A stretch of DNA of 64,000 nt from Embleya sp040629175. GTDB taxonomy: Bacteria > Actinomycetota > Actinomycetes > Streptomycetales > Streptomycetaceae. The notes under the pieces are model-generated. The model searched no databases, had not been told where the DNA came from, and worked only from the letters and a program-made list of their open reading frames with translations. Both the position numbers and the translations under genes were made by a program. The stretch is taken from contig NZ_JBEXUX010000022.1 in assembly GCF_040629175.1 (NCBI RefSeq), positions 62,001-126,000 of the forward strand. Direction: 5' to 3'. Shown here piece by piece: positions 53,875 through 62,211 of the stretch. Each line of letters opens with the position of its first letter. The first letter of the stretch is position 1.

Positions 53875-55203
53875 ATGAGTGTCCTGGCGGTCGGTCTGAG
53901 TCACCGCACGGCCGAGGTCGGTCTCCTGGAGCGCGTCTCGGTCTCCGGGACGGCCCAGGAGGCGCTGCTGCACGACCTGATCGCGGCCGAACCGGTGGGC
54001 GAGGCCGTGCTGCTGTCGACCTGCAACCGGGTCGAGGTCTACGCGGACGTGGATCGCTTCCACGGCGGTGTCACCGAGCTGGGCAACCTGTTGTCGCGGC
54101 ACACCGGCGTGCCGGTGTCCGAGCTGACCCCGTGCCTGTACGTGCACTACGAGGACCGCGCCGTCCAGCACCTGTTCTCGGTCGCCTGCGGACTCGACTC
54201 GATGGTCGTCGGCGAGGGACAGATCCTCGGCCAGATAAAGGCCGCGCTGGCGCTCGCGCAGACCCACGGCACCGCCGGTCGGGTGCTCAACGAACTCACC
54301 CAGCAGGCGCTGCGGGTGGGCAAGCGGGCGCACACCGAGACCGGCATCGACCAGGCCGGTCGCTCGCTGATGACGGTGGGGCTGACCCAGGCCGAGCGCT
54401 CGATGGGCCCGGTCGAGGGTTGCCGGGCACTCGTGGTGGGCGCGGGATCGATGAGCGCGCTGGCCGCCAAGACGCTGCACCGCGAGGGCGTCGGGCACAT
54501 CGTGGTGGCGAACCGCACCTACGAGCGGGCCGAACACCTGGCCGAGTCGGTGGCCGGCCGGGCCGTGCCGATGTCCGCACTGCCGGACGCGCTGTCCTCG
54601 GTCGACCTGGTGGTCTCCTGCACCGGCGCGGCCGGTCTGGTGATCGGCCGGGACGAGATCGAGGCGGTGCTCGCGGTGCGCCGCGAGCGCGGCGTCGAGC
54701 AGCCGCTCGTGTTGATCGACCTGGCGCTGCCGCGCGACATCGACCCGAGCGTGCGCGAGCTGGACGGCGTCGTACTGATCGACCTGGAACGGCTCGCCGA
54801 GGTCTCCGCCGGCACGGCCGGCGAGGCCGACGTGGACCTGGTGCGCAAGATCGTCTGCGAGGAGGTCGCGGCGTTCGCGACCGCCCAGCAGGCACAGCAG
54901 GTCGCGCCGACCGTGGTCGCACTGCGCAGCATGGGCTCGGACGTGGTCAGGGCCGAGCTGGACCGGCTGGTCGGTCGGGTTCCGGAGATGGACGACCGGG
55001 TGCGCGCCGAGGTCGAGCAGACCGTGCGGCGCGTGGTGGACAAGCTGCTGCACGCGCCGACGGTGCGGGTCAAGCAGTTGGCCGGCGAGCCCGCCGGCTC
55101 GTCGTACGCCGAAGCGCTGCGGATGTTGTTCGACCTCGACCCCGGCACCCCCGAGGTGGTCCGCCGGGCGGACGCCCCCGACGCAGTGGAAGGTGTGGCG
55201 TGA
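53875..55203 (+). CDS. hemA: Glutamyl-tRNA reductase
   Basis: Reduces glutamyl-tRNA to glutamate-1-semialdehyde, the first committed step of tetrapyrrole synthesis. 442 residues. The active-site Cys is C50 in LLSTCNRVEVY; GEGQILGQIK, the NADPH domain (LVVGAGSMSALAAKTL) and the C-terminal dimerisation helices are all present. GGAAG lies 6 nt before the ATG. Its stop overlaps the hemC start (GTGA). Confidence 0.97.
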   Translation: MSVLAVGLSHRTAEVGLLERVSVSGTAQEALLHDLIAAEPVGEAVLLSTCNRVEVYADVDRFHGGVTELGNLLSRHTGVPVSELTPCLYVHYEDRAVQHLFSVACGLDSMVVGEGQILGQIKAALALAQTHGTAGRVLNELTQQALRVGKRAHTETGIDQAGRSLMTVGLTQAERSMGPVEGCRALVVGAGSMSALAAKTLHREGVGHIVVANRTYERAEHLAESVAGRAVPMSALPDALSSVDLVVSCTGAAGLVIGRDEIEAVLAVRRERGVEQPLVLIDLALPRDIDPSVRELDGVVLIDLERLAEVSAGTAGEADVDLVRKIVCEEVAAFATAQQAQQVAPTVVALRSMGSDVVRAELDRLVGRVPEMDDRVRAEVEQTVRRVVDKLLHAPTVRVKQLAGEPAGSSYAEALRMLFDLDPGTPEVVRRADAPDAVEGVA

Positions 55204-56132
55204 CCGAAGCACCGTTGCGGCTGGGCACCCGGCGCAGCAAGCTGGCGATGGCCCAGTCGGGGCACGTCGCCGACGCCGTCACGCGGCTGACCGGCCGGGC
55301 CGTGGAGTTGGTGGAGATCACCACCCACGGCGACACCTCGCGCGAGCAGCTCACCCAGATCGGCGGCACCGGCGTCTTCGTCAACGCCCTGCGTGACGCG
55401 CTGCTGGCCGGCGAGGTCGACTTCGTCGTGCACTCGCTCAAGGACCTGCCGACCGGCGACGCCGAAGGGGTCGCCCTGGTGGCGATCCCGCCGCGGCACG
55501 ATCCGCGCGACGCGCTGGTGGCCCGGGACGGGCTCGCGCTCGCCGAGTTGCCGGCCGGCTCCCGGATCGGAACCGGCTCGCCGCGCCGCGCCGCGCAGTT
55601 GTTGCTGCTCGGGCTCGGCCACGAGATCGTGCCGATCCGCGGCAACGTCGACACCCGGATCGGCTTCGTGACGTCCGGCGAACTCGACGCCGTCGTCCTG
55701 GCCAAGGCCGGCCTCGGCCGCCTGGGCCGTGCGGAGGAGGTCACCGAGACCTTCGATCCGCTCCACATGCTGCCTGCCCCCGGTCAAGGGGCATTGGCCG
55801 TCGAGTGTGCGGCACACGATGTCGCCCTCGTCGAACTGCTCGCCGGTTTGGACGACTCGGACACCCGAGCCGCCGTACTGGCCGAGCGCACGCTGCTCGC
55901 CGTGTTGGAAGCCGGATGTTCGGCTCCGGTCGGCGCCCTCTGTGAGGTCGCCGAGGGCGAGCAGGTCACCGAGCTGTACCTGCGGGCCGTAGTCGCGAAT
56001 GTCGACGGCACCGAAAGCGTACGGTTGTCCGCCACCGGAACCCTCGACGAGGCGGAGAAGATCGGGCGCGAACTCGCGGCCGAACTCCTCGCCCGAGGGG
56101 CCTCCGGTTTGATGGGGGAGCGCGTCCCTTGA
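55200..56132 (+). CDS. hemC: Hydroxymethylbilane synthase
   Basis: Polymerises four porphobilinogens. 310 residues: RLGTRRSKLAMAQS at the N-terminus, VHSLKDLPT, IGTGSPRRAAQL (substrate Arg residues), RGNVDTRI and the dipyrromethane-cofactor Cys in LEAGCSAPVGA (about residue 240). All are intact. It is coupled to hemA and hemD by 4-nt overlaps, so the operon makes these enzymes together. Confidence 0.97.
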   Translation: MTEAPLRLGTRRSKLAMAQSGHVADAVTRLTGRAVELVEITTHGDTSREQLTQIGGTGVFVNALRDALLAGEVDFVVHSLKDLPTGDAEGVALVAIPPRHDPRDALVARDGLALAELPAGSRIGTGSPRRAAQLLLLGLGHEIVPIRGNVDTRIGFVTSGELDAVVLAKAGLGRLGRAEEVTETFDPLHMLPAPGQGALAVECAAHDVALVELLAGLDDSDTRAAVLAERTLLAVLEAGCSAPVGALCEVAEGEQVTELYLRAVVANVDGTESVRLSATGTLDEAEKIGRELAAELLARGASGLMGERVP

Positions 56133-57736
56133 GCCCCAGAGCGAAGAAGAAGCCCAGCGGCATCGTGACCTTTGTGGGTGCCGGTCCCGGCGACCCACGA
56201 CTGCTCACACTGCGGGCCATCGAGGTGCTGGCCGAGGCCGATGTGGTGGTCGCCGACGAGGCGACGCTGCGCCAGGTCCTGTTCCACTGCAAGAGCGGCG
56301 TCGAGGTCCTCGACCCGGTGACCGGTGACGACGGGGAACTCCTGTCCGCCGTTGCCCGGGCCAAGGTCGTCGTGGCCGCCGCGCGGTCGGGCAGGCAGGT
56401 CGTCCGGGCCGTGGCGGGTGACCCGTGCGTGGACCAGTCGGTCACCGACGAGGTCACGGCGGTGGCGAAGGCGAAGATCGTCTTCGAGGTCGTGCCGGGC
56501 GTCCCGGTCAGCACGGCCGTGCCCACCTACGCGGGCATCCCGCTGCACGCGGCCAAGGGCAGCGGTGGCGTGCGTGTCCTCGACATGGCCGAGGCATCGA
56601 TCGACTGGGCCACGGTCGGCTCCGTCGACGGCACGCTCGTGCTGCGCGGTGGACTCGACTCGATCGCCGAGATCGCCCAGGAACTGGTCGCCGGCGGTCG
56701 CAAGCCGGCCACGCCGGTGGCGGTCACGGTCAACGGCACCACCACCGAGCAGCGCACCCTGGTGAGCACGCTCGCCCAGGTGGCCTCCGACGTGCGGTCC
56801 GCGAAGATCACGCTGCCGGCCGTCGTGGTCGTCGGCGAGGTGGTCGCCCAGCGCGACACCCTGTCGTGGTTCGAGACCAAGCCCCTGTTCGGCTGGAAGG
56901 TGCTGGTTCCGCGCACCAAGGAGCAGGCGGTCACGCTCTCCGAGCAACTGCGCTCGTACGGCGCGGTGCCGCACGAGGTGCCGACCATCGCGGTCGAGCC
57001 CCCGCGCACGCCGCAGCAGATGGAGCGGGCGATCAAGGGCCTGGTCACCGGCCGCTACGAGTGGATCGCGTTCACGTCGGTCAACGCCGTGCGCGCGGTG
57101 CGCGAGCGGTTCGAGGACTACGGCCTGGACGCGCGTGCCTTCGCGGGCATCAAGGTCGCGGCGGTGGGTGAGGCGACCGCGCGGGCGCTGGTCGAGTTCG
57201 GCGTCAAGCCGGACCTGGTGCCCTCGGGCGAGCAGTCCGCCGCCGGGTTGCTGGAGGACTGGCCGCCGTACGACCCGGTCTTCGACCCGATCGACCGGGT
57301 GTTCCTGCCGCGCGCCGACATCGCCACCGAGACGCTGGTGGCCGGGCTGGTCGAGCTGGGCTGGGAGGTCGACGACGTCACCGCGTACCGCACGGTGCGC
57401 GCGGCGCCGCCGCCGGCGGACACCCGCGAGGCGATCAAGGGCGGCGGCTTCGACGCGGTCCTGTTCACGTCGTCCTCGACGGTGCGCAACCTGGTCGGCA
57501 TCGCGGGCAAGCCGCACGCGGTGACGGTGATCGCGTGTATCGGCTCGGCGACCGCGAAGACCGCCGAGGAGCACGGTCTACGCGTGGACGTGATGGCTCC
57601 CGAGCCGTCGGTCTCCGCGCTGGCCGAGGCACTCGCGGAATTCGGTACGGCGCGTCGCGCGGCTATGGTCGAGGCAGGCGACCCGGTGACTCGGCCGAGC
57701 GAACGGCGGCCCGGGTCGCGGCGGAAGGCCAAATAG
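56129..57736 (+). CDS. hemD: Fused (degenerate) SAM methyltransferase / uroporphyrinogen-III synthase
   Basis: 535 residues. The first 250 form a SUMT-like domain: FVGAGPGDPRLLTLRAIEVLAEADVVV is clear, but the usual GGDPFVFGRGGEE is replaced by AGDPCVDQSVTDE, so methylation is doubtful. Residues 255-520 are uroporphyrinogen-III synthase (GWKVLVPRTKEQA, WIAFTSVNAVRAV, AVGEATARAL, DAVLFTSSSTVRNLV). The start is a TTG overlapping the hemC stop, with GGGGGAG 8 nt upstream. Such fusions are the rule in streptomycetes. Confidence 0.92.
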   Translation: MSPRAKKKPSGIVTFVGAGPGDPRLLTLRAIEVLAEADVVVADEATLRQVLFHCKSGVEVLDPVTGDDGELLSAVARAKVVVAAARSGRQVVRAVAGDPCVDQSVTDEVTAVAKAKIVFEVVPGVPVSTAVPTYAGIPLHAAKGSGGVRVLDMAEASIDWATVGSVDGTLVLRGGLDSIAEIAQELVAGGRKPATPVAVTVNGTTTEQRTLVSTLAQVASDVRSAKITLPAVVVVGEVVAQRDTLSWFETKPLFGWKVLVPRTKEQAVTLSEQLRSYGAVPHEVPTIAVEPPRTPQQMERAIKGLVTGRYEWIAFTSVNAVRAVRERFEDYGLDARAFAGIKVAAVGEATARALVEFGVKPDLVPSGEQSAAGLLEDWPPYDPVFDPIDRVFLPRADIATETLVAGLVELGWEVDDVTAYRTVRAAPPPADTREAIKGGGFDAVLFTSSSTVRNLVGIAGKPHAVTVIACIGSATAKTAEEHGLRVDVMAPEPSVSALAEALAEFGTARRAAMVEAGDPVTRPSERRPGSRRKAK

Positions 57737-57811
57737 GTTTGCTGGAGTGGCGGGCGCGACGCTTGGTCGATTGGGTGTCGGGCCGCCCATGAGGAAGGCC
57801 GAGTAGTTCTG

Positions 57812-58810
57812 ATGTCGTACCAGGCTGACGCATCGTCAGGGTTTCCCACGCAGCGCCCCCGGCGGTTGCGTACGTCCCCGGCGGTGCGCCGCCTGGTCGC
57901 GGAGACCCGGCTGCATCCCGCCGAGTTGATCCTGCCGCTGTTCGTGCGCGAGGGCGCGAGCGAACCGGTGCCGATCTCCTCGATGCCGGGCGTCGTGCAG
58001 CACACCCGTGACTCGCTGCGCAAGGCCGCGCACGACGCGGTCGCGGCGGGGGTCGGCGGGCTGATGTTGTTCGGCATCCCGACGGTCAAGGACGCGCTCG
58101 GCTCGGCGGGTTTCGACCCCGAGGGCGTGCTCCAGGTCGCCATCCGCGACGTGGTGGCCGAGGTGGGCGCCGACGCGGTGGTGATGTCCGACCTGTGTCT
58201 GGACGAGTTCACCGACCACGGGCACTGCGGTGTGCTGGCCGCGGACGGCTCGGTCGACAACGACGCGACGTTGGCCGCGTATGCGCGGATGGCCGTGGTG
58301 CAGGCCGACGCGGGCGTACACATGGTCGGGCCCAGCGGGATGATGGACGGTCAGGTCGGGGCGATCCGGCGGGCGTTGGACGATGCCGGGTATCTGGACG
58401 TGTCGATCCTGGCGTACAGCGCGAAGTACGCGTCGGGCTTCTTCGGTCCGTTCCGCGAGGCGGTCGAATCCACGCTCCAGGGCGACCGGACGACCTACCA
58501 GCAGGACCCGGCCAACGCCGAGGAGTCGGTGCGCGAGGTCCTGTTGGACGTGGCCGAGGGCGCGGATCTGGTGATGGTCAAGCCCGCGATGTCGTACCTG
58601 GACATCATTCGGCGGATTGCCGACGAGGTGCATGTGCCGGTGGCGGCCTACCAGGTCAGCGGCGAGTACGCGATGGTCGAGGCGGCGGCGGCGAACGGCT
58701 GGATCGACCGGGACCGGGTGGTGCTGGAGACGCTCACCTCGATCCGGCGCGCGGGGGCGTCGTCGATTCTGACGTATTGGGCGACCGAAGTGGCGCGGAA
58801 GTTGCGGTAG
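57812..58810 (+). CDS. hemB: Delta-aminolevulinic acid dehydratase
   Basis: Condenses two aminolevulinates to porphobilinogen. 332 residues. Schiff-base lysines lie in YSAKYASGFFGPF and VKPAMSYLD. The metal loop reads DLCLDEFTDHGHCG: the first and last Cys of the zinc type are present but the middle Cys is Asp, the hybrid loop common in actinobacteria, so metal preference cannot be told. It lies 75 bp after hemD, completing the haem cluster. Confidence 0.97.
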   Translation: MSYQADASSGFPTQRPRRLRTSPAVRRLVAETRLHPAELILPLFVREGASEPVPISSMPGVVQHTRDSLRKAAHDAVAAGVGGLMLFGIPTVKDALGSAGFDPEGVLQVAIRDVVAEVGADAVVMSDLCLDEFTDHGHCGVLAADGSVDNDATLAAYARMAVVQADAGVHMVGPSGMMDGQVGAIRRALDDAGYLDVSILAYSAKYASGFFGPFREAVESTLQGDRTTYQQDPANAEESVREVLLDVAEGADLVMVKPAMSYLDIIRRIADEVHVPVAAYQVSGEYAMVEAAAANGWIDRDRVVLETLTSIRRAGASSILTYWATEVARKLR

Positions 58811-59097
58811 TGGATCACTCGTTCCGGTGATGGGCGGTCGAGTCGGATCGGCTCGACCGGGGGCGGCATGCGGTCGTCGGGAACGGCTTCGACGGCTTCG
58901 ACGGCTTCGACGGCTTCGACGGCTTCGACGGCTTCGACGGCTTTGCGACGGTGACCGTGCTTGCGGATCCCGAGCCCGCCAAAGGTGACTACACGTCCGA
59001 GACGCGGGTTGCTCGGGGAACGCCCGTTTCCCATGCACGTGGGACCGCTCAAGGGCTTTCACGATCGAGCCGGAGATCACCGCTCGCTGATTGGGCG
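58811..59097. other. Convergent gap after hemB
   Basis: 287 bp between hemB and the MarR gene. Apart from the 9-bp tandem repeat at 58885-58938 no structure or gene was found. Confidence 0.4.
58885..58938. repeat. 9-bp tandem repeat, six copies of GGCTTCGAC
   Basis: Six exact head-to-tail copies followed by a degenerate one (GGCTTTGCGAC). On the minus strand it would read (VEA)n, but no gene frame is supported. Confidence 0.9.
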
Positions 59098-59589
59098 TCA
59101 GGACCCGAGTCGCGCCACGGCTGTGGGTGGTAGGTGTCGGGCGAGCAGGGCCAGTGCTTCGGTGACCCGGGTGACCACCTGCTCGTCGGTGGTGGCCAGC
59201 ACGCGTGCCAAAACGTCCTCGATGCCGGCGGCGCGGACCTCGGTGACCCTTGGGGACGGGTCGGCGGCCGGGCGGACCAGTAGCCGGCGGCGGTCGGTGG
59301 GGTCCTGGGTGGTTTCGATCGAGCCGGTCTCCTTGAGCCGGGCCACGGCGGTGGAGACCTGACTCTGGGGCAGGCCGGTACGGCGGGCGATCTCGCCGAC
59401 GGCGCTGTCGGGGTGGGCGACGATGTCGCTCAGGGCGATCAGCACGGAACGTGTGCCGCCGGGGTGGCGGTCGGTGCCGTCCGTGGGCGCTTGGGGGGCC
59501 GGGAGGGCTTCCTCGCCGATCTTCATGAGGGTGCGGCCCAGGAGGAAGAGGTCGACCGGGGTCAGGGGTGGCTGCGGTGGGGTCGTCAT
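59098..59589 (-). CDS. MarR-family regulator
   Basis: 163 residues. A winged HTH covers residues 45-110: RSVLIALSDIVAHPDSAVGEIARRTGLPQSQVSTAVARLKETGSI then TQDPTDRRRLLVR, the DxR wing of MarR. Dimerisation helices flank it. The ATG at 59589 follows TACTAT by 6 nt, so it is probably leaderless. The box overlaps the first unit of the 14-bp operator array, suggesting self-regulation. It is divergent from an alpha/beta hydrolase. Confidence 0.9.
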   Translation of the reverse strand: MTTPPQPPLTPVDLFLLGRTLMKIGEEALPAPQAPTDGTDRHPGGTRSVLIALSDIVAHPDSAVGEIARRTGLPQSQVSTAVARLKETGSIETTQDPTDRRRLLVRPAADPSPRVTEVRAAGIEDVLARVLATTDEQVVTRVTEALALLARHLPPTAVARLGS

Positions 59590-59595
59590 GGGCGG

Positions 59596-59601
59596 ATAGT
59601 A
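59596..59601 (-). promoter_or_regulatory. -10 box TACTAT of the MarR gene
   Basis: On the minus strand, TACTAT, 6 nt, then the ATG at 59589. It lies at the edge of the operator array. Confidence 0.5.
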
Positions 59602-59675
59602 CATCGAGATGGATGCATCTCTGCTGATGCATCAGTTTTAATGCATCGTTATTGATGTATCGGATTTGATGAATT
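59598..59675. promoter_or_regulatory. Operator array: GATGCATC-like palindromes every 14 bp
   Basis: GATGCATC at 59612 and 59626, AATGCATC at 59640, GATGTATC at 59654, with degenerate units at 59598 (AGTACATC) and 59668 (GATGAATT). The step is exactly 14 bp. The array fills the MarR-hydrolase divergent promoter. Confidence 0.75.
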
Positions 59676-59734
59676 ACGGTTGTGGTTGTCGGACCGGCCC
59701 GGGACGACACGGAACGACTTCTTGGGGGAGCGTC

Positions 59735-60574
59735 ATGGCCGCGAGTCTTGCCGCAGGTGCTGTGTTGTCCGTGCCGGGTGCCGAGTTGTACTACGAAGTG
59801 CGGGGCTCCGGGCCGCTGTTGCTGATCGGGGAGAGCGGGGAGGGCGACGCGGGGCGCAGCGCCGACCTGGTCGGGCGGCTGGTTGCGGACTACACGGTGG
59901 TGACGTACGACCGGCGCGGGCTCTCCCGGAGTACGTTGACCGACCCGGCCGCGCCGGTGACGATCGAGGACCACGCGGACGATGTGGCGCGACTGTTGGC
60001 CGAACTCGGCGATCGGCCCGCGGCGATGCTCGGGATGAGCATGGGGGCGTTGATCGGGCTGCATGTGGCCGCGGCCCACCCGGGGGCGTTGCGGACGTTG
60101 ATCGCGCACGAGCCGGTGGCGCCGTGGCTGCTGACCGCTGCCGAAGGCGACGCGCATCGTGCCGAGTTGATGGCGATTCGGGGGATCCACGCGCGGGAGG
60201 GAATGGCGGCCGCGTTTCCCGCGATCGCGGCTCACCTGGGCATCGAGCCGGGGAGCGAGGATCGTGAGCCGGGGCTGACGGCGCAGCCGATGAACGGGCG
60301 ACGGATGGCCAACTTCGACTTCTTCATCGGGCGGGAGTTCCCTGCGGTGGTCGGTGACGTGTTGCCGCTGGAGGCGCTGCGGGCCACGGAGACGCGCGTC
60401 ATTCCCGGGCGGGGGGTCGCCACGCTGCATCGTGTGTTCACTCGCCGGTGCGCGGTGGCGCTGGAGGCGTTGGTGGGGGTCGATGCGGCGGAATTTCCCG
60501 GGGGGCACAACGGCAATCTGTCCCATCCTCGGGCGTTCGCGCGGCGGCTTCGTGAGGTGCTGGGGGGCGCGTGA
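59735..60574 (+). CDS. Alpha/beta-fold hydrolase
   Basis: 279 residues. The nucleophile elbow is GMSMG (Ser at about residue 116), the oxyanion region is GESGEGDAG, and the catalytic His lies in FPGGHNGNLSHP near the end. Early blocks LYYEVRGSGPLLL and VVTYDRRGLSRST are typical of this family. Substrate unknown; being divergent from MarR, it may detoxify the MarR ligand. The ATG has GGGGGAG 6 nt upstream. Confidence 0.9.
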   Translation: MAASLAAGAVLSVPGAELYYEVRGSGPLLLIGESGEGDAGRSADLVGRLVADYTVVTYDRRGLSRSTLTDPAAPVTIEDHADDVARLLAELGDRPAAMLGMSMGALIGLHVAAAHPGALRTLIAHEPVAPWLLTAAEGDAHRAELMAIRGIHAREGMAAAFPAIAAHLGIEPGSEDREPGLTAQPMNGRRMANFDFFIGREFPAVVGDVLPLEALRATETRVIPGRGVATLHRVFTRRCAVALEALVGVDAAEFPGGHNGNLSHPRAFARRLREVLGGA

Positions 60575-60897
60575 CGGGGGCGGGCGATGGGGTGGGGGTC
60601 GGGGGAGCGGGGTTCGGGTGGCGAGGTGCGGGTGGGGGCGCGGGTCACTCGAAGGTGGGGATTCCGGGGGTTCTTTCGGGGCGAGTCGTGGGGCGGCGTC
60701 AACCTTGCGCCATGGTCGGCTCTCGATTTGCGGTGCGGTGTTCGATGGGTGGGTGTGCTGGGAAGCCGCCGACCAAGCCGGTCAATCCGCGACCGCCTCG
60801 GCCGCCGACGACGAAGCCGCCCAAGCCGCCGGTGCCCAAGCCCCCGGTGTTGGGTCGACCTTGCGATCGGCTCGGGGGTGGGGCCGCGAGGGTTGAC
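60575..60897. other. Region after the hydrolase, no supported gene
   Basis: 323 bp, G-rich. A frame starting at 60571 would give a 110-residue protein with a Pro/Lys-rich tail (PPTKPVNPRPPRPPTTKPP), but it has no signal peptide or family match and poor codon bias, so it is not called. Confidence 0.35.
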
Positions 60898-60920
60898 GGC
60901 TAACGGTGTTAGCCGGATGA
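60893..60920 (+). promoter_or_regulatory. Promoter of the DUF4260-tetR pair
   Basis: -35 TTGACG (60893-60898) and -10-like GATGAT (60915-60920), 16 bp apart; the first palindrome occupies the spacer. Confidence 0.5.
60898..60914. promoter_or_regulatory. TetR-type operator 1
   Basis: GGCTAACGGTGTTAGCC, perfect 7-bp arms around a 3-bp centre, inside the promoter spacer. Confidence 0.65.
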
Positions 60921-60931
60921 TGGACGCAGGC

Positions 60932-60948
60932 GGCTAACATGGTTAGCC
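60932..60948. promoter_or_regulatory. TetR-type operator 2
   Basis: GGCTAACATGGTTAGCC, identical arms, 34 bp centre-to-centre from operator 1 (three helical turns) and 22 bp before the next ATG. Confidence 0.65.
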
Positions 60949-60970
60949 ACAGGCGGACGGGGGCGGCGGC

Positions 60971-61408
60971 ATGAGCACTTTCGCGCAGACGGGAATCGGC
61001 GGTGCCGGCTCGGCGGCGGTCCGGTGGATGCGACGTGCGGCGTGGATCGTTTTGACGTTGTTCCTGGCGGCTTTCGCGGTGTTCGAGAGCGTCAAGTACG
61101 GCTTCGCGACGTCGGTGGCGGCGTTGTTGTTTTTTGTCCTGCCCGATCTGACGATGTTCGTCGGGGCCAAGGACGCGCTGCGGGATGGTTCGCATCAGCC
61201 GGGGCGGCTTCAGCCGCGGGCGGTGCCGTTCTACAACGCGCTGCATCGGGCCTGGGTCCCGTTGCTCGTCCTGGTCGGATACACCGTCTCGCCCGTCGTG
61301 TGGCCGCCGCTGTTCACCGCCGGCCTCGGCTGGCTCACCCACATCGCGATGGACCGTGCCGCCGGGTACGGACTGCGCACTCCGGAAGGATTTCGCAAGC
61401 ATGTCTGA
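60971..61408 (+). CDS. DUF4260-family small membrane protein
   Basis: 145 residues with about four membrane helices (AAWIVLTLFLAAFAVFESV, VAALLFFVLPDLTMFVG, VPLLVLVGYTVSPVVWPPL and a last segment). The end reads HIAMDRAAGYGLRTPEGF, the DUF4260 signature (H...DR..GYGL). Function unknown. It is controlled by the paired palindromes just upstream and is coupled to the downstream TetR gene by an 8-bp overlap. Confidence 0.85.
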   Translation: MSTFAQTGIGGAGSAAVRWMRRAAWIVLTLFLAAFAVFESVKYGFATSVAALLFFVLPDLTMFVGAKDALRDGSHQPGRLQPRAVPFYNALHRAWVPLLVLVGYTVSPVVWPPLFTAGLGWLTHIAMDRAAGYGLRTPEGFRKHV

Positions 61409-61970
61409 CGTGTCGTCACCTCCCCCGATCAGTGCCCGGGCCCGTGAAATCGTCGCTGCGGCACGGGACTTGCTGGAGGGGGAGGGGCCGGAAGCGGTGT
61501 CGATGCGGAGGATCGCGGATCGGATCGGGATCAAGGCGCCGTCGTTGTACAAGCACTTTCCGGACAAGTCGGCGGTGGAGAACGCGCTGATCGCGGAGGG
61601 GATGGCCGAGTTGGCGGCGGCGTTGGAGGCGGCTGAGGCGGGGCGTGCGGAGGGCGAGGGGCGCGCGGGGGGTGTTGCGGTGTTGGCGGGGGCTTATCGG
61701 GCTTATGCGTTGGCGCATCCGGACCTGTATCGGCTGATGAGTGGGCAGCCCTTGGATCGGGCGGCGCTGCCGGCGGGGCTGGAGGACCGGGCTGCGGGGC
61801 CGCTGGTGCGGGCCGTGGGCGGGGATGCGGATGCGGCGCGGGCCGTGTGGGGGTTCGCACACGGCATGGTCGTGTTGGAGTTGGCCGGGCGGTTTCCGCC
61901 GGGGGCGGATCTGTCGGGGGCGTGGGCCAAGGGGTGCGGGGCCTTCTCGGCGGAGCCGGCTCTGGACTGA
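61401..61970 (+). CDS. TetR-family regulator (WHG-type)
   Basis: 189 residues. HTH: ISARAREIVAAARDLLEGEGPEAVSMRRIADRIGIKAPSLYKHFPDKSAVE. C-terminal ligand domain of the TetR_C_33/WHG kind (AYALAHPDLYRLMSGQPLD, WGFAHGMVVLELAGRF). The ATG lies in the ATGTCTGA overlap with the DUF4260 gene. The two GGCTAAC palindromes upstream of the operon are its likely binding sites, making it self-repressed. Confidence 0.9.
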   Translation: MSDVSSPPPISARAREIVAAARDLLEGEGPEAVSMRRIADRIGIKAPSLYKHFPDKSAVENALIAEGMAELAAALEAAEAGRAEGEGRAGGVAVLAGAYRAYALAHPDLYRLMSGQPLDRAALPAGLEDRAAGPLVRAVGGDADAARAVWGFAHGMVVLELAGRFPPGADLSGAWAKGCGAFSAEPALD

Positions 61971-62209
61971 GCCGTGGCGTGGCTCAAGCGCGGGGGCGGG
62001 CCGGGTGCGTTCATGCGCCGGATGGAACGAGGGTGACTGAACACGGATCGACCCGAGAGCCCCGCCCGGCGCGGGTCGGCCGGGCGGGGCCGGGCGGGCC
62101 CGGGCGGGAGCGCGTGAACGTGTCCGGGGGCGGCGAGTCGACCTCGGCGTGGGGCCGGGCCGGGCTGGGCTGGGCCGGGGCGACGGTGGGGGTGCGGGCA
62201 GCTTGATGG
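61971..62209. other. Non-coding stretch with G+C hairpins
   Basis: 239 bp. CCCCGCCCGG (62060-62069) and CCGGGCGGGG (62080-62089) form a 10-bp stem with a 10-nt loop, followed by further CGGGC runs. It could serve as the TetR terminator. Confidence 0.45.
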
Positions 62210-62211
62210 TC

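Noticed and set aside
58885..58938. 9-bp repeats as a coding repeat on the minus strand
   Set aside because: The frame has no start signal and lies between convergent genes.
57836..60526. 896-codon open frame on the minus strand across hemB, the MarR gene and the hydrolase
   Set aside because: It is antisense to well-supported genes and has no family features; a result of high G+C content.
60571..60903. 110-codon frame with a Pro/Lys-rich tail
   Set aside because: Weak third-position bias, no signal peptide and no family match; it runs into the TetR operator.
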